From Ochrobactrum sp. Q0168 (GTDB lineage Bacteria; Pseudomonadota; Alphaproteobacteria; Rhizobiales; Rhizobiaceae), in contig NZ_JAELXQ010000014.1 of NCBI RefSeq assembly GCF_016427605.1, positions 1 through 64,000 on the forward strand: a stretch of DNA of 64,000 nt. The letters are read 5' to 3'. The position numbers and the translations under genes are program-made. The notes under the pieces are model-generated. The model was not told where the DNA came from. It saw nothing but the letters and a program-made list of their open reading frames with translations, and searched no databases. Positions 1 through 8,039 of the stretch are shown piece after piece. Positions within the stretch are counted from its first letter, which is position 1, and each line of letters starts with the position of its first letter.

Positions 1-2
1 AC

Positions 3-170
3 GTCTTCGCGTTCTCACCATGGGTCTATCGCCAGAGAAACCTGGTCGAACGCTTCTTTAACCGCATCAAGCACTATCGTGGTATTGCCACACGTTATGA
101 TAAGAACCCGGCCAATTTCCTCGCTGCTGTCAAACTCATCGCTATCCGCATCTGGTGCATCACTTTATGA
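3..170 (+). mobile_element. 3' end of an IS5-family transposase gene (cut by window edge)
   Basis: An open frame enters from the left edge and ends at TGA 168-170, giving 55 residues. It carries the C-terminal signature of IS5-family (IS427-like) transposases: W-V-Y-R-Q-R-N-L-V-E-R-F-F-N-R-I-K, where the E is the last catalytic acidic residue of the DDE triad, followed by R-G-I-A-T-R-Y-D-K. The element's right end should lie within a few tens of bases after the stop; a CTAG at 180-183 is a possible target remnant, but the inverted repeat cannot be verified because the left end is outside the window. I cannot tell whether the whole element is intact. Confidence 0.85.
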
Positions 171-695
171 GTCTACGACCTAGTAGGGTATGCGTGTTCG
201 AAGAAAGATCTCTTTTCTGTTCAATCCCGATGGATATGACGACATAGGTTGTGACGTACTATGTCTAACGACAACGTCCTTCGCCGTAAACGGAGTGCCC
301 TAGCCGCGGCCGTTGGTGATGTGCTGATTGCCAGTCAAGAATCAAGTTAATGACCTAGTCTTGCGATCCTTACAAAGCTCCTCAAGTCACTTAGCGTGAA
401 CTCGATTTCTAATGTAAATTTAAGATTCTTCAATATGGCGACGAATGTCCAATCGCTGTGATCTAATCACTAGTGTACTTTCAATTATTCTCTACAGCGT
501 TGTGCTGTTCGCGGACGTCTCACCACCCCAAATTTGATCTCCTGGACTTTGCGAACTTGGCATGGTCCGGCCGCTCCGTTAATTTTGTTGATAGCCGTTT
601 CATGACCATCAAATATTGCGCAACTTACATTGAAGGCTGGCGCACTTCTGCTCGGCGGACATCGAAAAGCGTTCCGTTATCATTCCAAAGATGAA
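171..695. other. Gap between IS5 tail and first operon
   Basis: No convincing gene. A 29-codon frame at 261-350 has no good ribosome site and contains the recurrent repeat at 318-338. A 73-codon frame at 473-694 has an unremarkable composition, no ribosome site and no recognisable domain, so I do not call it. The right edge of the gap abuts the conserved promoter block at 696-744. Confidence 0.5.
318..338 (+). repeat. Recurrent 21-bp repeat, copy 1
   Basis: The 21 bases beginning GATGTGCTGATTG and ending CCAGTCAA are found identically at 35097-35117. A 17-base core, CTGATTGCCAGTCAAGA, recurs at 60794-60810. All three copies are on the plus strand, in non-coding DNA at module boundaries. The function is unknown. 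It could be an insertion-sequence end, an integration scar or a protein-binding site. Confidence 0.6.
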
Positions 696-744
696 GAAAT
701 ATAATCTACTATTTTAATAGACAATAGAAAGACTGGTCATTCTC
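696..744 (+). promoter_or_regulatory. Conserved promoter/operator block, copy 1
   Basis: This 49-bp block lies 50-59 bp before the first gene of the FAH-GMC-ABC operon. It begins with GAAATATAATCTAC, containing a consensus-like -10 box TATAAT at 700-705, and ends with ATAGAAAGAC, GGT and TTCTC. By my alignment 38 of 49 positions, with identical spacing and no gaps, match the block at 16427-16475 upstream of the second sulfonate-type operon. No good -35 hexamer is visible about 17 bp upstream of TATAAT, which suggests activator dependence. The stretch CTATTTTAATAG inside it is an inverted repeat. Confidence 0.65.
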
Positions 745-802
745 AATCTGCGGTATTTCGTTAAGCTCTCACAATCACTTTCAAGAGAGGGAAATGCCCA
801 AA

Positions 803-1690
803 ATGACTCGCGTAGTGAATGTTTCCGGCAGGCTGAAACTCAAACTGGCCGATGGTATAGTCGATGTCGAGAGAGCTAGCGATGGACGTTTTTCCTCCGA
901 CCCGCAACGTATCTACGAGCACTGGGACGCCTTCATTGACTGGGCTTCGTCGAATAAGCGAAAAGCTGATGAACCCCATCCTGAAGCAACATTGATAGGA
1001 ACTCCTGTACCAAACCCTCGGCAGATCGTAGCAGTGGGATTGAACTATCATTCCCATCTTCAACATTCCGGCCTTGTGGCACCTGAAGAGCCGGGAGTTT
1101 TCGCCAAATTCATCACGTCGCTTTCTGGTCCATACTCGAATATAGAAGTGCCAAGCGATTTTGTCTTTACGGAAGCGGAGCTGGCAATCGTCCTGAAACG
1201 CGAAGCTTATCGTGTCAATAAAAGCGCCGCACTCGATTATATTGCTGGCATCACGGTGGCTCAGGATCTTTACGACCGCAACTCGGTCGTAAAGGTCGCC
1301 GCAGCTGACGGTTCCTCCGCAGTGGTTTATATCAACCCCTCGAAATCCCGCGCGAGCTTTACACCACTTGGTGCGGAGGTGGTGTCGCTCGATGAGGTCG
1401 GCGATCTGGCCAATCTTTCTATCGAACTCGACGTCAATGGAGTGCCGATCCAGCGCGGCCATACGTCCGATCAGGTGTTTTCTGTACCTGCGCTCATTTC
1501 GCGATTGTCCCATAAAATGCGTCTTTTACCGGGGGATGTCATTCTGACGGGCAGCCCAGCTCGCGTGGAGGGCACGGAAGCCCAAAATCTGCGCCCGGGC
1601 GATGTGGTTCGCGCATCCATCCCAGGCATCAGCGAACAGCGCACTGTCGCCGTCTTGCCGGATTTCGTGCAAGAATCTCTGGTGGCCTAA
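803..1690 (+). CDS. Fumarylacetoacetate hydrolase (FAH) family protein
   Basis: This is a 295-residue FAH-fold enzyme. The family hydrolyses C-C bonds in beta-dicarbonyl-type acids or decarboxylates/isomerises related acids, using a divalent metal. Visible family motifs are G-L-N-Y-H-S-H near residue 84, the metal-binding E-A-E-L in F-T-E-A-E-L, the later A-Q-D-L-Y-D, and L-L-P-G-D-V-I-L-T-G-S-P near the C terminus. An ATG at 794 is also possible and sits closer to the GAGAGGG ribosome site. I prefer 803 because the paralogue at 13124-14002 begins with the same M-T-R and aligns from there. It is the first gene of an operon with a small subunit, a GMC oxidoreductase and an Ssu-type importer. 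The exact substrate is unknown. Confidence 0.88.
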   Translation: MTRVVNVSGRLKLKLADGIVDVERASDGRFSSDPQRIYEHWDAFIDWASSNKRKADEPHPEATLIGTPVPNPRQIVAVGLNYHSHLQHSGLVAPEEPGVFAKFITSLSGPYSNIEVPSDFVFTEAELAIVLKREAYRVNKSAALDYIAGITVAQDLYDRNSVVKVAAADGSSAVVYINPSKSRASFTPLGAEVVSLDEVGDLANLSIELDVNGVPIQRGHTSDQVFSVPALISRLSHKMRLLPGDVILTGSPARVEGTEAQNLRPGDVVRASIPGISEQRTVAVLPDFVQESLVA

Positions 1691-1712
1691 CTCCTGCGCG
1701 AAGGGTTTGCCA

Positions 1713-2234
1713 ATGAGCAATCTATACGACAGCAACAGGATCGGCGGTCTGTCAAAATTAGTGACGCTCATCTGGCCCTTGAGTGCGCCGGATACTGAAT
1801 TGGCTCTCCAACTGAATGCGCGAGTGATCGCTCAATTGAATACGCCTTGGGGGTTGGGGCTCAACGCCTATCGGCAACCGCCGTTTCAGCCGGATGCAAT
1901 CGCTGCTGCCGGCTGGCAAGACCCACGCAGCCCACGTGATTTCGTTGTCGAATTGCTGCGCGTGCTGGATCGTCATGCATTGACGATTACTTCGCGGTTC
2001 TTTTCCGATCTCGATAACGAAAACGCGCAGTCAGTTCTGCTTCAGGTGCTTGGCGACAAAACCGCGTCCGATGAGGTCGCTTCGACGGCCTTCGCACTAA
2101 TCCGACAGCTCATCTATGACGCGCTTTTTGTGAGTACTGCCGAGCATAAAGCACTCGGTTGGCAATGGCTCGATCAATCGGACGCTCGCACGCAGCCAGA
2201 CAATCGCGCGATTACCTCGGAGCTGACAGCATGA
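1713..2234 (+). CDS. Putative small subunit of the downstream GMC oxidoreductase
   Basis: This is a 173-residue soluble protein with ATG at 1713, 7 bp after an AAGGG ribosome site. It has no signal peptide or membrane segment. Its stop overlaps the start of the GMC oxidoreductase by four bases (ATGA), so translation is probably coupled. Position and size recall the small (gamma / subunit 3-like) proteins that precede the FAD subunit of membrane-type sugar and polyol dehydrogenases. Sequence resemblance is weak to my eye, so this assignment rests mainly on context. Those relatives usually carry a Tat signal, which this one lacks; the partner also lacks one, so the pair would act in the cytoplasm. 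Confidence 0.6.
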   Translation: MSNLYDSNRIGGLSKLVTLIWPLSAPDTELALQLNARVIAQLNTPWGLGLNAYRQPPFQPDAIAAAGWQDPRSPRDFVVELLRVLDRHALTITSRFFSDLDNENAQSVLLQVLGDKTASDEVASTAFALIRQLIYDALFVSTAEHKALGWQWLDQSDARTQPDNRAITSELTA

Positions 2235-3901
2235 GCAGAGATTGCGATCTGATTGTTGTCGGGGGCGGCTGGACCGGCGCTGTCATTGCCACCGATGCCT
2301 GTCGCAACGGCTTAAAGACGCTCGTTCTCGAAAAAGGTGAGATCACCGGCCTTATAGGCACCGATATTTTTTACAAATCACGGTCGCCGGGCTTTCCGGC
2401 AAAGCGTCTGCCCGATCCTGTGCAGGAAACCTTCACGCTCAGACACGAACGGACCGGCCAATCCTTTCCGATGCGAACGCTGGGCACCTTTCTGGCCGGG
2501 CGCGGACTTGGCGGCGCAGGTCTGATGTGGGGCGGCATCAGTGCGCGCTTCCATCCTCATGGCTTTACCTCCAAGACCCATTATGGCGATCTCCTTCAAC
2601 AACCTTGGGCTGAAGATCTCGACTACCGCGACTGGCCAATTGGCTACGATGACCTCGAACCGCACTATACTTGGGCCGAAGCCGTTCTCGGTGTCGCCTC
2701 AACCAGAGGTCTGCCGTCCGAAAATTACAAGCGCTCCCATTCTTTGCCCGGAAAGCCACTCGATCTTTCTCCGAAGCTGGCGCATCTGGCCAAGGCGGCA
2801 TCGGAAATCGGCCTGACCGTAACGGAAATGCCAAATGCGCTCAGTCTGGAACCCTATACGAACCCGCTTGGCATTACACGCAACGTCAATCCGCAACACG
2901 GCTATTCACTTGCCACACCGTTGAATACCCTGTGGCCTGCCGCCGTTGCGACGGGCAACCTTGACCTGCGTTCGGGTCACGTTCATCGCGTCCTGCATTC
3001 CGGTGGCCGCGCAAACGGCGTCACCTATACCAACGAACATGGTGAGCGGCAGACAGTTCTTGCGCCGATGGTGGCCCTGTGCAGTTGGACATTGAACAAC
3101 GTTCGGCTGCTGCTCTTATCCAGGATCGGCAAAGCTTATTCACCCGACGAAGGGGGGCTGGTCGGACGCCATTACGCCAATCATATTGGTGTATCGTCGC
3201 AAGGATTTCTACCCGAACCGATATTTGAAGAACCTTCCTCAAAAATCGCCGGATGGGCAAACTCGGATTTCGATCCGGGGCGTGACAAAACGGCGAACTA
3301 TGTCGGCGGCACCCGTATACAGGTAACAGGTCTCTATAATCTCCAGCGCGAGCTCCCGACCGTACCTGACAATGCACCCCAATGGGGAACCGGATGGCAA
3401 AAATCTCTCAAGCAGCATGTGGGACGCGCTGTCAGTGTAGCGATGCTTGGGGAAGTGGCACCGCACAAGCATCGTTATCTGGATATCGACACTACCTATC
3501 GCGATGCATGGGGCGATCCGTTGCTACGGTTGAACTTCGACTGGCAGCCCAATGACCGCAACATGGTAAGCGCCGTTGGGACCACTCTGGACAATATCCT
3601 CAAACAGGCCGGAGCAGACGTTAGCAAAAGCGGCACACAACTGCCCGAACATTACGATACCGTTCATTATACCAATTCTCATGCGACCGGCGGCGCCATC
3701 ATGGGCAGCGATCCAGCTTCATCCGTGGTCGATTCAAACCTCCAGTCCTGGGACGTGCGCGGGCTCTGGGTCGTAGGAGCTTCCGCCTTTCCGACCAGCC
3801 CTGCCCCAAACCCGACCTTAACCGTTATTGCGCTCGCTCAACGTGCCGCCCAATCCCTTGTGCGACAGTCAGGCAACCTCTCATCTTCAGTCACAGCATA
3901 G
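2231..3901 (+). CDS. GMC-family FAD-dependent oxidoreductase
   Basis: This is a 556-residue glucose-methanol-choline family flavoprotein that oxidises an alcohol group, probably passing electrons to a quinone or cytochrome acceptor. The N-terminal dinucleotide fold shows I-V-V-G-G-G-W-T-G (residues 7-15) and an acidic end of strand 2 in L-V-L-E-K-G. The C-terminal GMC domain contains the H-Y-T-N-S-H-A-T-G-G block from about residue 479, with H484 as the likely catalytic base, and P-A-P-N-P-T-L-T near 525, with the family's Asn. Its start overlaps the upstream small gene (ATGA). It has no Tat or Sec signal. The operon also encodes an FAH hydrolase and an Ssu-type importer, so the substrate is likely an imported small alcohol or hydroxy acid. 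Confidence 0.88.
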   Translation: MSRDCDLIVVGGGWTGAVIATDACRNGLKTLVLEKGEITGLIGTDIFYKSRSPGFPAKRLPDPVQETFTLRHERTGQSFPMRTLGTFLAGRGLGGAGLMWGGISARFHPHGFTSKTHYGDLLQQPWAEDLDYRDWPIGYDDLEPHYTWAEAVLGVASTRGLPSENYKRSHSLPGKPLDLSPKLAHLAKAASEIGLTVTEMPNALSLEPYTNPLGITRNVNPQHGYSLATPLNTLWPAAVATGNLDLRSGHVHRVLHSGGRANGVTYTNEHGERQTVLAPMVALCSWTLNNVRLLLLSRIGKAYSPDEGGLVGRHYANHIGVSSQGFLPEPIFEEPSSKIAGWANSDFDPGRDKTANYVGGTRIQVTGLYNLQRELPTVPDNAPQWGTGWQKSLKQHVGRAVSVAMLGEVAPHKHRYLDIDTTYRDAWGDPLLRLNFDWQPNDRNMVSAVGTTLDNILKQAGADVSKSGTQLPEHYDTVHYTNSHATGGAIMGSDPASSVVDSNLQSWDVRGLWVVGASAFPTSPAPNPTLTVIALAQRAAQSLVRQSGNLSSSVTA

Positions 3902-3920
3902 TTTACGCAGGAGATAGTCC

Positions 3921-4979
3921 ATGCAGCTTTCCATGAACAGACGCCATTTCCTTATCGGCACAGCAATCGCAGGAGCAACGCTTTATATGGGATCGGCGGG
4001 CGCAGCGACAGGAACGATTTCACTGACCGATCCACTGCCGACGGATATTCCGAAGGGAACAAAACTTCGCATCGCCGATCAAAATGAAACCAATGTCACG
4101 CTGTTGCGGCTTTCGGGCGGGCTGGCCGAATTGGAAAAAGATGTTGAAATTGAATGGCAAAACTTCAATGGCAACAATTTCGTTCTTGAATCGTTGCGTG
4201 TGGGGGCTGCCGATGTCGGCTGGGGTGCGGATATCGCCACTGCTTTCGGTCGGGCACAGGGCACCGAACTCTACAATATCGGCTATACACGAAACACCCG
4301 CGACTATTATGGCTTCTACACCGCGCCCGGTCGCGGCGACATTACTTCCGTCAGCCAGTTGAAAGGCAAGAAGATTGCCTATCCAAAGGGCACGATGATG
4401 TCTGTCTATATTCTGAAGGTGCTCGACGTCGCCGGCCTGAAACCCAGCGATGTACAGCTCATCAATGTAGCAGTACCCGACATTGCCGATGCGTTTCGGG
4501 CAGGTGAAGTGGATGCAGCCGTACTTGTGGCGGCACTCCGCCTGAAGCTTGAAGCGGAACTGAAGGACGAAGGAGTTCATCTGCTGCCGGAAGGTATCAA
4601 TCAGGGCAGCGGCCTCAGCCCGATTTATGCGGTCCGCAGCGCGCTTGAAGACCCCGGCAAAGCGGCAGCGATTGTCAAATTTGCCGGCTTGTGGACTGCC
4701 GCTCAGCTCTACAAGGACGACCATCTCGATGAGTATGCGGAAGCCGTCTATGTCAAGCTGCGCAATTACGATCCCGCGACGGCGCGCAAGCTGGCCGGAC
4801 TGGAAGGCAAGACGGAAGTGCCGCATCTCGACGCCAATCTGGCCGCCGAACTGCAAAAGTCTGTCGATTTCATGATCGGAGCTGGTGAATTGCCGCAGGG
4901 CCTCAAGATCGCCGATTATTTCGACTATCGCTTCGACGCCATCAATCAGGCTGCCGCGAAGGAATATGCAGGCCTATGA
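3921..4979 (+). CDS. Ssu/Tau/NitT-type ABC substrate-binding protein
   Basis: This is a 352-residue periplasmic binding protein of the sulfonate/nitrate/taurine class (SsuA-like). The start at 3921 follows an AGGAG site by 7-8 bp. N-R-R-H-F-L-I-G at residues 6-13 is a twin-arginine export motif, followed by a hydrophobic stretch and a likely cleavage near A-G-A-A. The typical family region L-K-G-K-K-I-A-Y-P-K-G lies near residue 150, then D-A-F-R-A-G-E-V-D-A. It is followed by a permease and an ATPase with overlapping ends, so the three genes form one importer. Tat export of an SsuA-like protein is less common than Sec export. The ligand is not determinable; an anionic sulfonate-like compound is the family expectation. 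Confidence 0.88.
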   Translation: MQLSMNRRHFLIGTAIAGATLYMGSAGAATGTISLTDPLPTDIPKGTKLRIADQNETNVTLLRLSGGLAELEKDVEIEWQNFNGNNFVLESLRVGAADVGWGADIATAFGRAQGTELYNIGYTRNTRDYYGFYTAPGRGDITSVSQLKGKKIAYPKGTMMSVYILKVLDVAGLKPSDVQLINVAVPDIADAFRAGEVDAAVLVAALRLKLEAELKDEGVHLLPEGINQGSGLSPIYAVRSALEDPGKAAAIVKFAGLWTAAQLYKDDHLDEYAEAVYVKLRNYDPATARKLAGLEGKTEVPHLDANLAAELQKSVDFMIGAGELPQGLKIADYFDYRFDAINQAAAKEYAGL

Positions 4980-5764
4980 GCGGTTGGGGTACGATCCGTG
5001 TCGAGACACAAAAGCCGATACCTTTCCTGAAACTGCTGGGCCCTGTGCTTCTGCTTCTGATATGGGCAGCAGCATCGGCGGCTGGGGTTCTGGATCCCAG
5101 AACCCTGCCCGCCCCCTGGGAGGTGGTGGCAAGAGCGTGGCAATTGCTGGCCGATGGCGTATTGCAGAAGGCGTTACGCGCCTCTCTCTACAGGTCGATC
5201 ACCGGGCTCAGTCTGGGTGTGTTATTCGGCATCGTTTTCGCTCTCATTTCCGGGCTCAGCCGCTGGGGCGAAGCTCTCGTAGATGGGCCCTTGCAGATAT
5301 GGCGGGCAACGCCGGTTCTGGCCGTGATTCCGCTTGCCATTTACTGGCTGGGTCTTGGCGAACAGATGAAGATTACCCTCATCTGCCTGACCACGATGAT
5401 ACCGGTCTATATCAACACGTCGGCTGCAATCGCAGGCGTCGACAAGCGCTATGTGGAGCTGGCCCATACGGTTCGGCTGACGCATTGGGAGTTTGTCTGG
5501 CAGGTCGTCTTGCCCGGTGCGTTGCCGGGATTTTTCACCGGTCTGCGCCTGTCAGCCGTCAGCGCATGGCTGGTTCTGGTCGTCGTCGAGCAATCCAACA
5601 CCATCAGCGGCCTCGGATATATGGTCGGTGAAGCGCGTCAGAACGGTCAGGTCGATATCATCGCTGTCGGGCTGGTCGTCTATGCCTTGCTCGGCCTCAC
5701 AACCGATACTGTTCTCAGACACATTGAAACGAAGGTGCTCTCATGGCGCAAGACTTTTCGCTGA
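4976..5764 (+). CDS. Ssu/Tau-type ABC permease
   Basis: This is a 262-residue inner-membrane permease of the SsuC/TauC type with about six hydrophobic segments. The EAA-type coupling loop is visible as V-E-L-A-H-T-V-R-L-T followed by P-G-A-L-P-G-F-F-T-G. Its start overlaps the binding-protein stop (ATGA) and its end overlaps the ATPase start by 22 bp, which indicates tight translational coupling. It works with the genes at 3921 and 5743. Confidence 0.9.
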   Translation: MSGWGTIRVETQKPIPFLKLLGPVLLLLIWAAASAAGVLDPRTLPAPWEVVARAWQLLADGVLQKALRASLYRSITGLSLGVLFGIVFALISGLSRWGEALVDGPLQIWRATPVLAVIPLAIYWLGLGEQMKITLICLTTMIPVYINTSAAIAGVDKRYVELAHTVRLTHWEFVWQVVLPGALPGFFTGLRLSAVSAWLVLVVVEQSNTISGLGYMVGEARQNGQVDIIAVGLVVYALLGLTTDTVLRHIETKVLSWRKTFR

Positions 5765-6468
5765 CAGCGCAGAAAAATGGCGTCAAGGTACGGGGGCTAA
5801 CCAGACGTTTCGAAGGCCGAATTGTACTCGACAATATCGACCTGACAATCGCACCCGGCGAATTCGTTGCATTGCTCGGTCATAGCGGTTCCGGCAAGAG
5901 CACAATGCTGCGCGCTTTGGCTGGCCTCGACCCCGATATTGAAGGCGGGCTGACGGTTCCTGACGCCACCAGCGTGATCTTTCAGGATGCGCGCCTTTTG
6001 CCATGGCAGCGCGTGCTGCCGAACATCAAGCTTGGAGTCAGATCAGACAAGCGTCACGACCTTGCCCTGTCGGCTCTGCGCGAAGTTGGGCTTGCCGGGC
6101 GCGAACAAGCCTGGCCGGGCGATCTGTCGGGCGGTGAACAGCAACGCGTGGCGTTGGCGCGCGCACTGGTGCGGGAGCCGGAGCTTTTGCTGGCGGACGA
6201 ACCTTTCGGAGCGCTCGATGCCTTGACCAAGATCGTGATGCACAAACTGCTTCGCGATCTGTGTGCAGCCCACGCGCCCGCAGTCCTGCTGGTCACACAC
6301 GACGTCGATGAAGCCATTATTCTGGCCGACAGAACCATCGTGTTGCATGACGGGCGCATCGTGCTGGACGAGCCGGTCAAGCTGCCACCGTCCCGAAGCC
6401 GGGCCGAACCTGAGTTCATTCGTCACCGGTCAAGGCTTCTCGAAGCGCTCGGCGTTTCCGCTCATTGA
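5743..6468 (+). CDS. Ssu/Tau-type ABC ATPase
   Basis: This is a 241-residue ATP-binding subunit of the SsuB/TauB class. Walker A is G-H-S-G-S-G-K-S (46-53), the signature is L-S-G-G-E (128-132), and Walker B is L-L-L-A-D-E (148-153) followed by P-F-G-A-L-D. The H-loop is in V-T-H-D-V-D-E-A. It is the last gene of the rightward operon and is followed by a hairpin at 6485-6505. Confidence 0.92.
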   Translation: MAQDFSLTAQKNGVKVRGLTRRFEGRIVLDNIDLTIAPGEFVALLGHSGSGKSTMLRALAGLDPDIEGGLTVPDATSVIFQDARLLPWQRVLPNIKLGVRSDKRHDLALSALREVGLAGREQAWPGDLSGGEQQRVALARALVREPELLLADEPFGALDALTKIVMHKLLRDLCAAHAPAVLLVTHDVDEAIILADRTIVLHDGRIVLDEPVKLPPSRSRAEPEFIRHRSRLLEALGVSAH

Positions 6469-6484
6469 GGCCGAAAACAAAATA

Positions 6485-6505
6485 CCGGTGGATGACCTCC
6501 ACCGG
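6485..6505. terminator. Hairpin terminator between convergent operons
   Basis: A perfect 8-bp stem (CCGGTGGA / TCCACCGG) with a 5-base loop lies between the convergent genes ending at 6468 and 6532. Read on the minus strand it is followed by TATTTTGTTTT, so it is a good intrinsic terminator for the oxidase gene. On the plus strand the downstream U-tract is poor (GTTTT after about 10 bases), so rightward termination may be weaker. Confidence 0.7.
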
Positions 6506-6531
6506 CACAGACCTGAGTTTTACAATTTCGA

Positions 6532-7914
6532 TCAATTCGCGATTTCGAAGATCTTGCCCGGATTCATGATCCCGATTGGGTCAATCGACTGTTTGATAAG
6601 CGCCATGAGGTCTACGGCATCGCCATGTTCCTCTCGCAGATAGGCCATCTTGCCAGTACCGACACCATGTTCGCCAGTACAGGTTCCGCCAACGGCAATG
6701 GCCTTTCGCACCATCTTCTTGTTGATCTGTGCGACTTCCTCCAGTTCCGCCGCATTGTCGGGATCGACAGCGAAAACGACATGGAAGTTGCCGTCGCCCA
6801 CATGCCCCAGAATCGCCGCAGGCACGCTGCAGTTCTCCAGTAGTTTACGTGTATCGAGAATGACATTACCGAGCTCCGAAACCGGCACGCACACATCCGA
6901 CGACCAACCTTTGGCATTCGCGCGCTGCGACACGACCGCGTAAAAGGCATTGTGCCGCGCCTTCCAAAGCCGGTTGCGTTCCTCAGGCGAACTCGCCCAT
7001 TCGAAATCGCGCCCGCCATTGTCCTTCACGATATCGCGCACGAGTTGCACCTGCTCTTCGACGCTTCCGGACGATCCGTGAAACTCAAAGGCAAGCGTAT
7101 CCTCGACCTTCAAATCGAGACCCGAATAACGATTGACGGCAGCGATCAATCCACGGTCCATAAGCTCCATACGGGCAACCGGAATACCCAATTGGACAAC
7201 GGCGATAGCCGTCTCCACCGCCTGCAAGACATCTTCGAAGGAGCAGAGTGCTGCCGATATACTTTCCGGAATACCGTGCAGGCGCAAAGTGACTTCGGTG
7301 ATAATGCCAAGCGTGCCTTCCGAACCGACAAAAAGCCGCGTCAGGTCGTAACCTGCGGAGGATTTGCGGGCGCGGGTTCCGGTGTGGACAACCCGTCCGT
7401 CAGGCAGAACGACCGTCAGAGCCAGAACATTTTCGCGCATCGTGCCATAACAGACCGCGTTCGTGCCGGAAGCGCGTGTCGCCGCCATGCCGCCTATCGA
7501 GGCATTGGCACCCGGATCGATGGGAAAAAACAGTCCCTGATCGCGCAGATGGGCGTTCAGTTCTTCGCGTGTGACACCGGCTTGTACCACACAGTCGATA
7601 TCAGACGGGCTGACCCGCACGATAGCGTTCATCCGCGACAGATCGAGCGAAATACCGCCGCGAACCGCAATCAGATGCCCTTCCAGCGATGTACCCGCTC
7701 CGAAAGCGATGATCGGCACATGATGCGCGGCGCACAGCTTGACGGCGAATGAGACCTCTTCCGTGCTCTGCGCGAAGACAACCCCATCAGGCACGACACC
7801 CGTATGGTGGGATTCACCGCGGCTATGCTGCTCGCGAACGGCTTTCGATAGCGAAAAACGGTCACCGAACCGCCTGGACAGCGCATCGGTGAATTCTTGT
7901 GGGAGCGCGCTCAT
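6532..7914 (-). CDS. FAD-linked oxidase, D-lactate/glycolate dehydrogenase type
   Basis: This is a 460-residue flavoprotein of the GlcD/Dld (VAO) family, which oxidises D-2-hydroxy acids to 2-oxo acids. A GGAGG ribosome site sits 7 bp before ATG. The N-terminal FAD-binding domain shows P-I-I-A-F-G-A-G-T-S-L-E-G-H near residue 70 and G-A-N-A-S-I-G-G-M near 135. The C-terminal cap holds H-V-G-D-G-N-F-H and G-G-T-C-T-G-E-H-G-V-G, the metal/substrate site typical of cytochrome-linked D-lactate dehydrogenases. Length fits the LDHD/Dld type. It lies 125 bp downstream of the isomerase-like gene on the same strand and could be in one transcript with it and the TetR gene. Confidence 0.9.
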   Translation of the reverse strand: MSALPQEFTDALSRRFGDRFSLSKAVREQHSRGESHHTGVVPDGVVFAQSTEEVSFAVKLCAAHHVPIIAFGAGTSLEGHLIAVRGGISLDLSRMNAIVRVSPSDIDCVVQAGVTREELNAHLRDQGLFFPIDPGANASIGGMAATRASGTNAVCYGTMRENVLALTVVLPDGRVVHTGTRARKSSAGYDLTRLFVGSEGTLGIITEVTLRLHGIPESISAALCSFEDVLQAVETAIAVVQLGIPVARMELMDRGLIAAVNRYSGLDLKVEDTLAFEFHGSSGSVEEQVQLVRDIVKDNGGRDFEWASSPEERNRLWKARHNAFYAVVSQRANAKGWSSDVCVPVSELGNVILDTRKLLENCSVPAAILGHVGDGNFHVVFAVDPDNAAELEEVAQINKKMVRKAIAVGGTCTGEHGVGTGKMAYLREEHGDAVDLMALIKQSIDPIGIMNPGKIFEIAN

Positions 7915-8039
7915 AGGCTAGCCTCCGTGATATATAGGGGATGTATCTCGTTCAATCGCCGGGTGCATGGGCGCATCCCCGCGTTCGAAGATGGAAAGGG
8001 TTCTGGCGAGGCGGAACTCGCCGGTCAACCAGCCGCTTT

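Noticed and set aside
473-694. 73-codon plus-strand frame between the IS5 tail and the first operon
   Set aside because: No ribosome site, no domain, low-complexity-free but random-looking composition; it ends right where the conserved promoter block begins.
761-1513. 250-codon minus-strand frame opposite the FAH gene
   Set aside because: Shadow of a clearly conserved FAH gene on the plus strand; its own sequence shows no family motif.
4020-4856. 278-codon minus-strand frame opposite the binding-protein gene
   Set aside because: Antisense to a gene with clear SsuA-type features; no motif or ribosome site.
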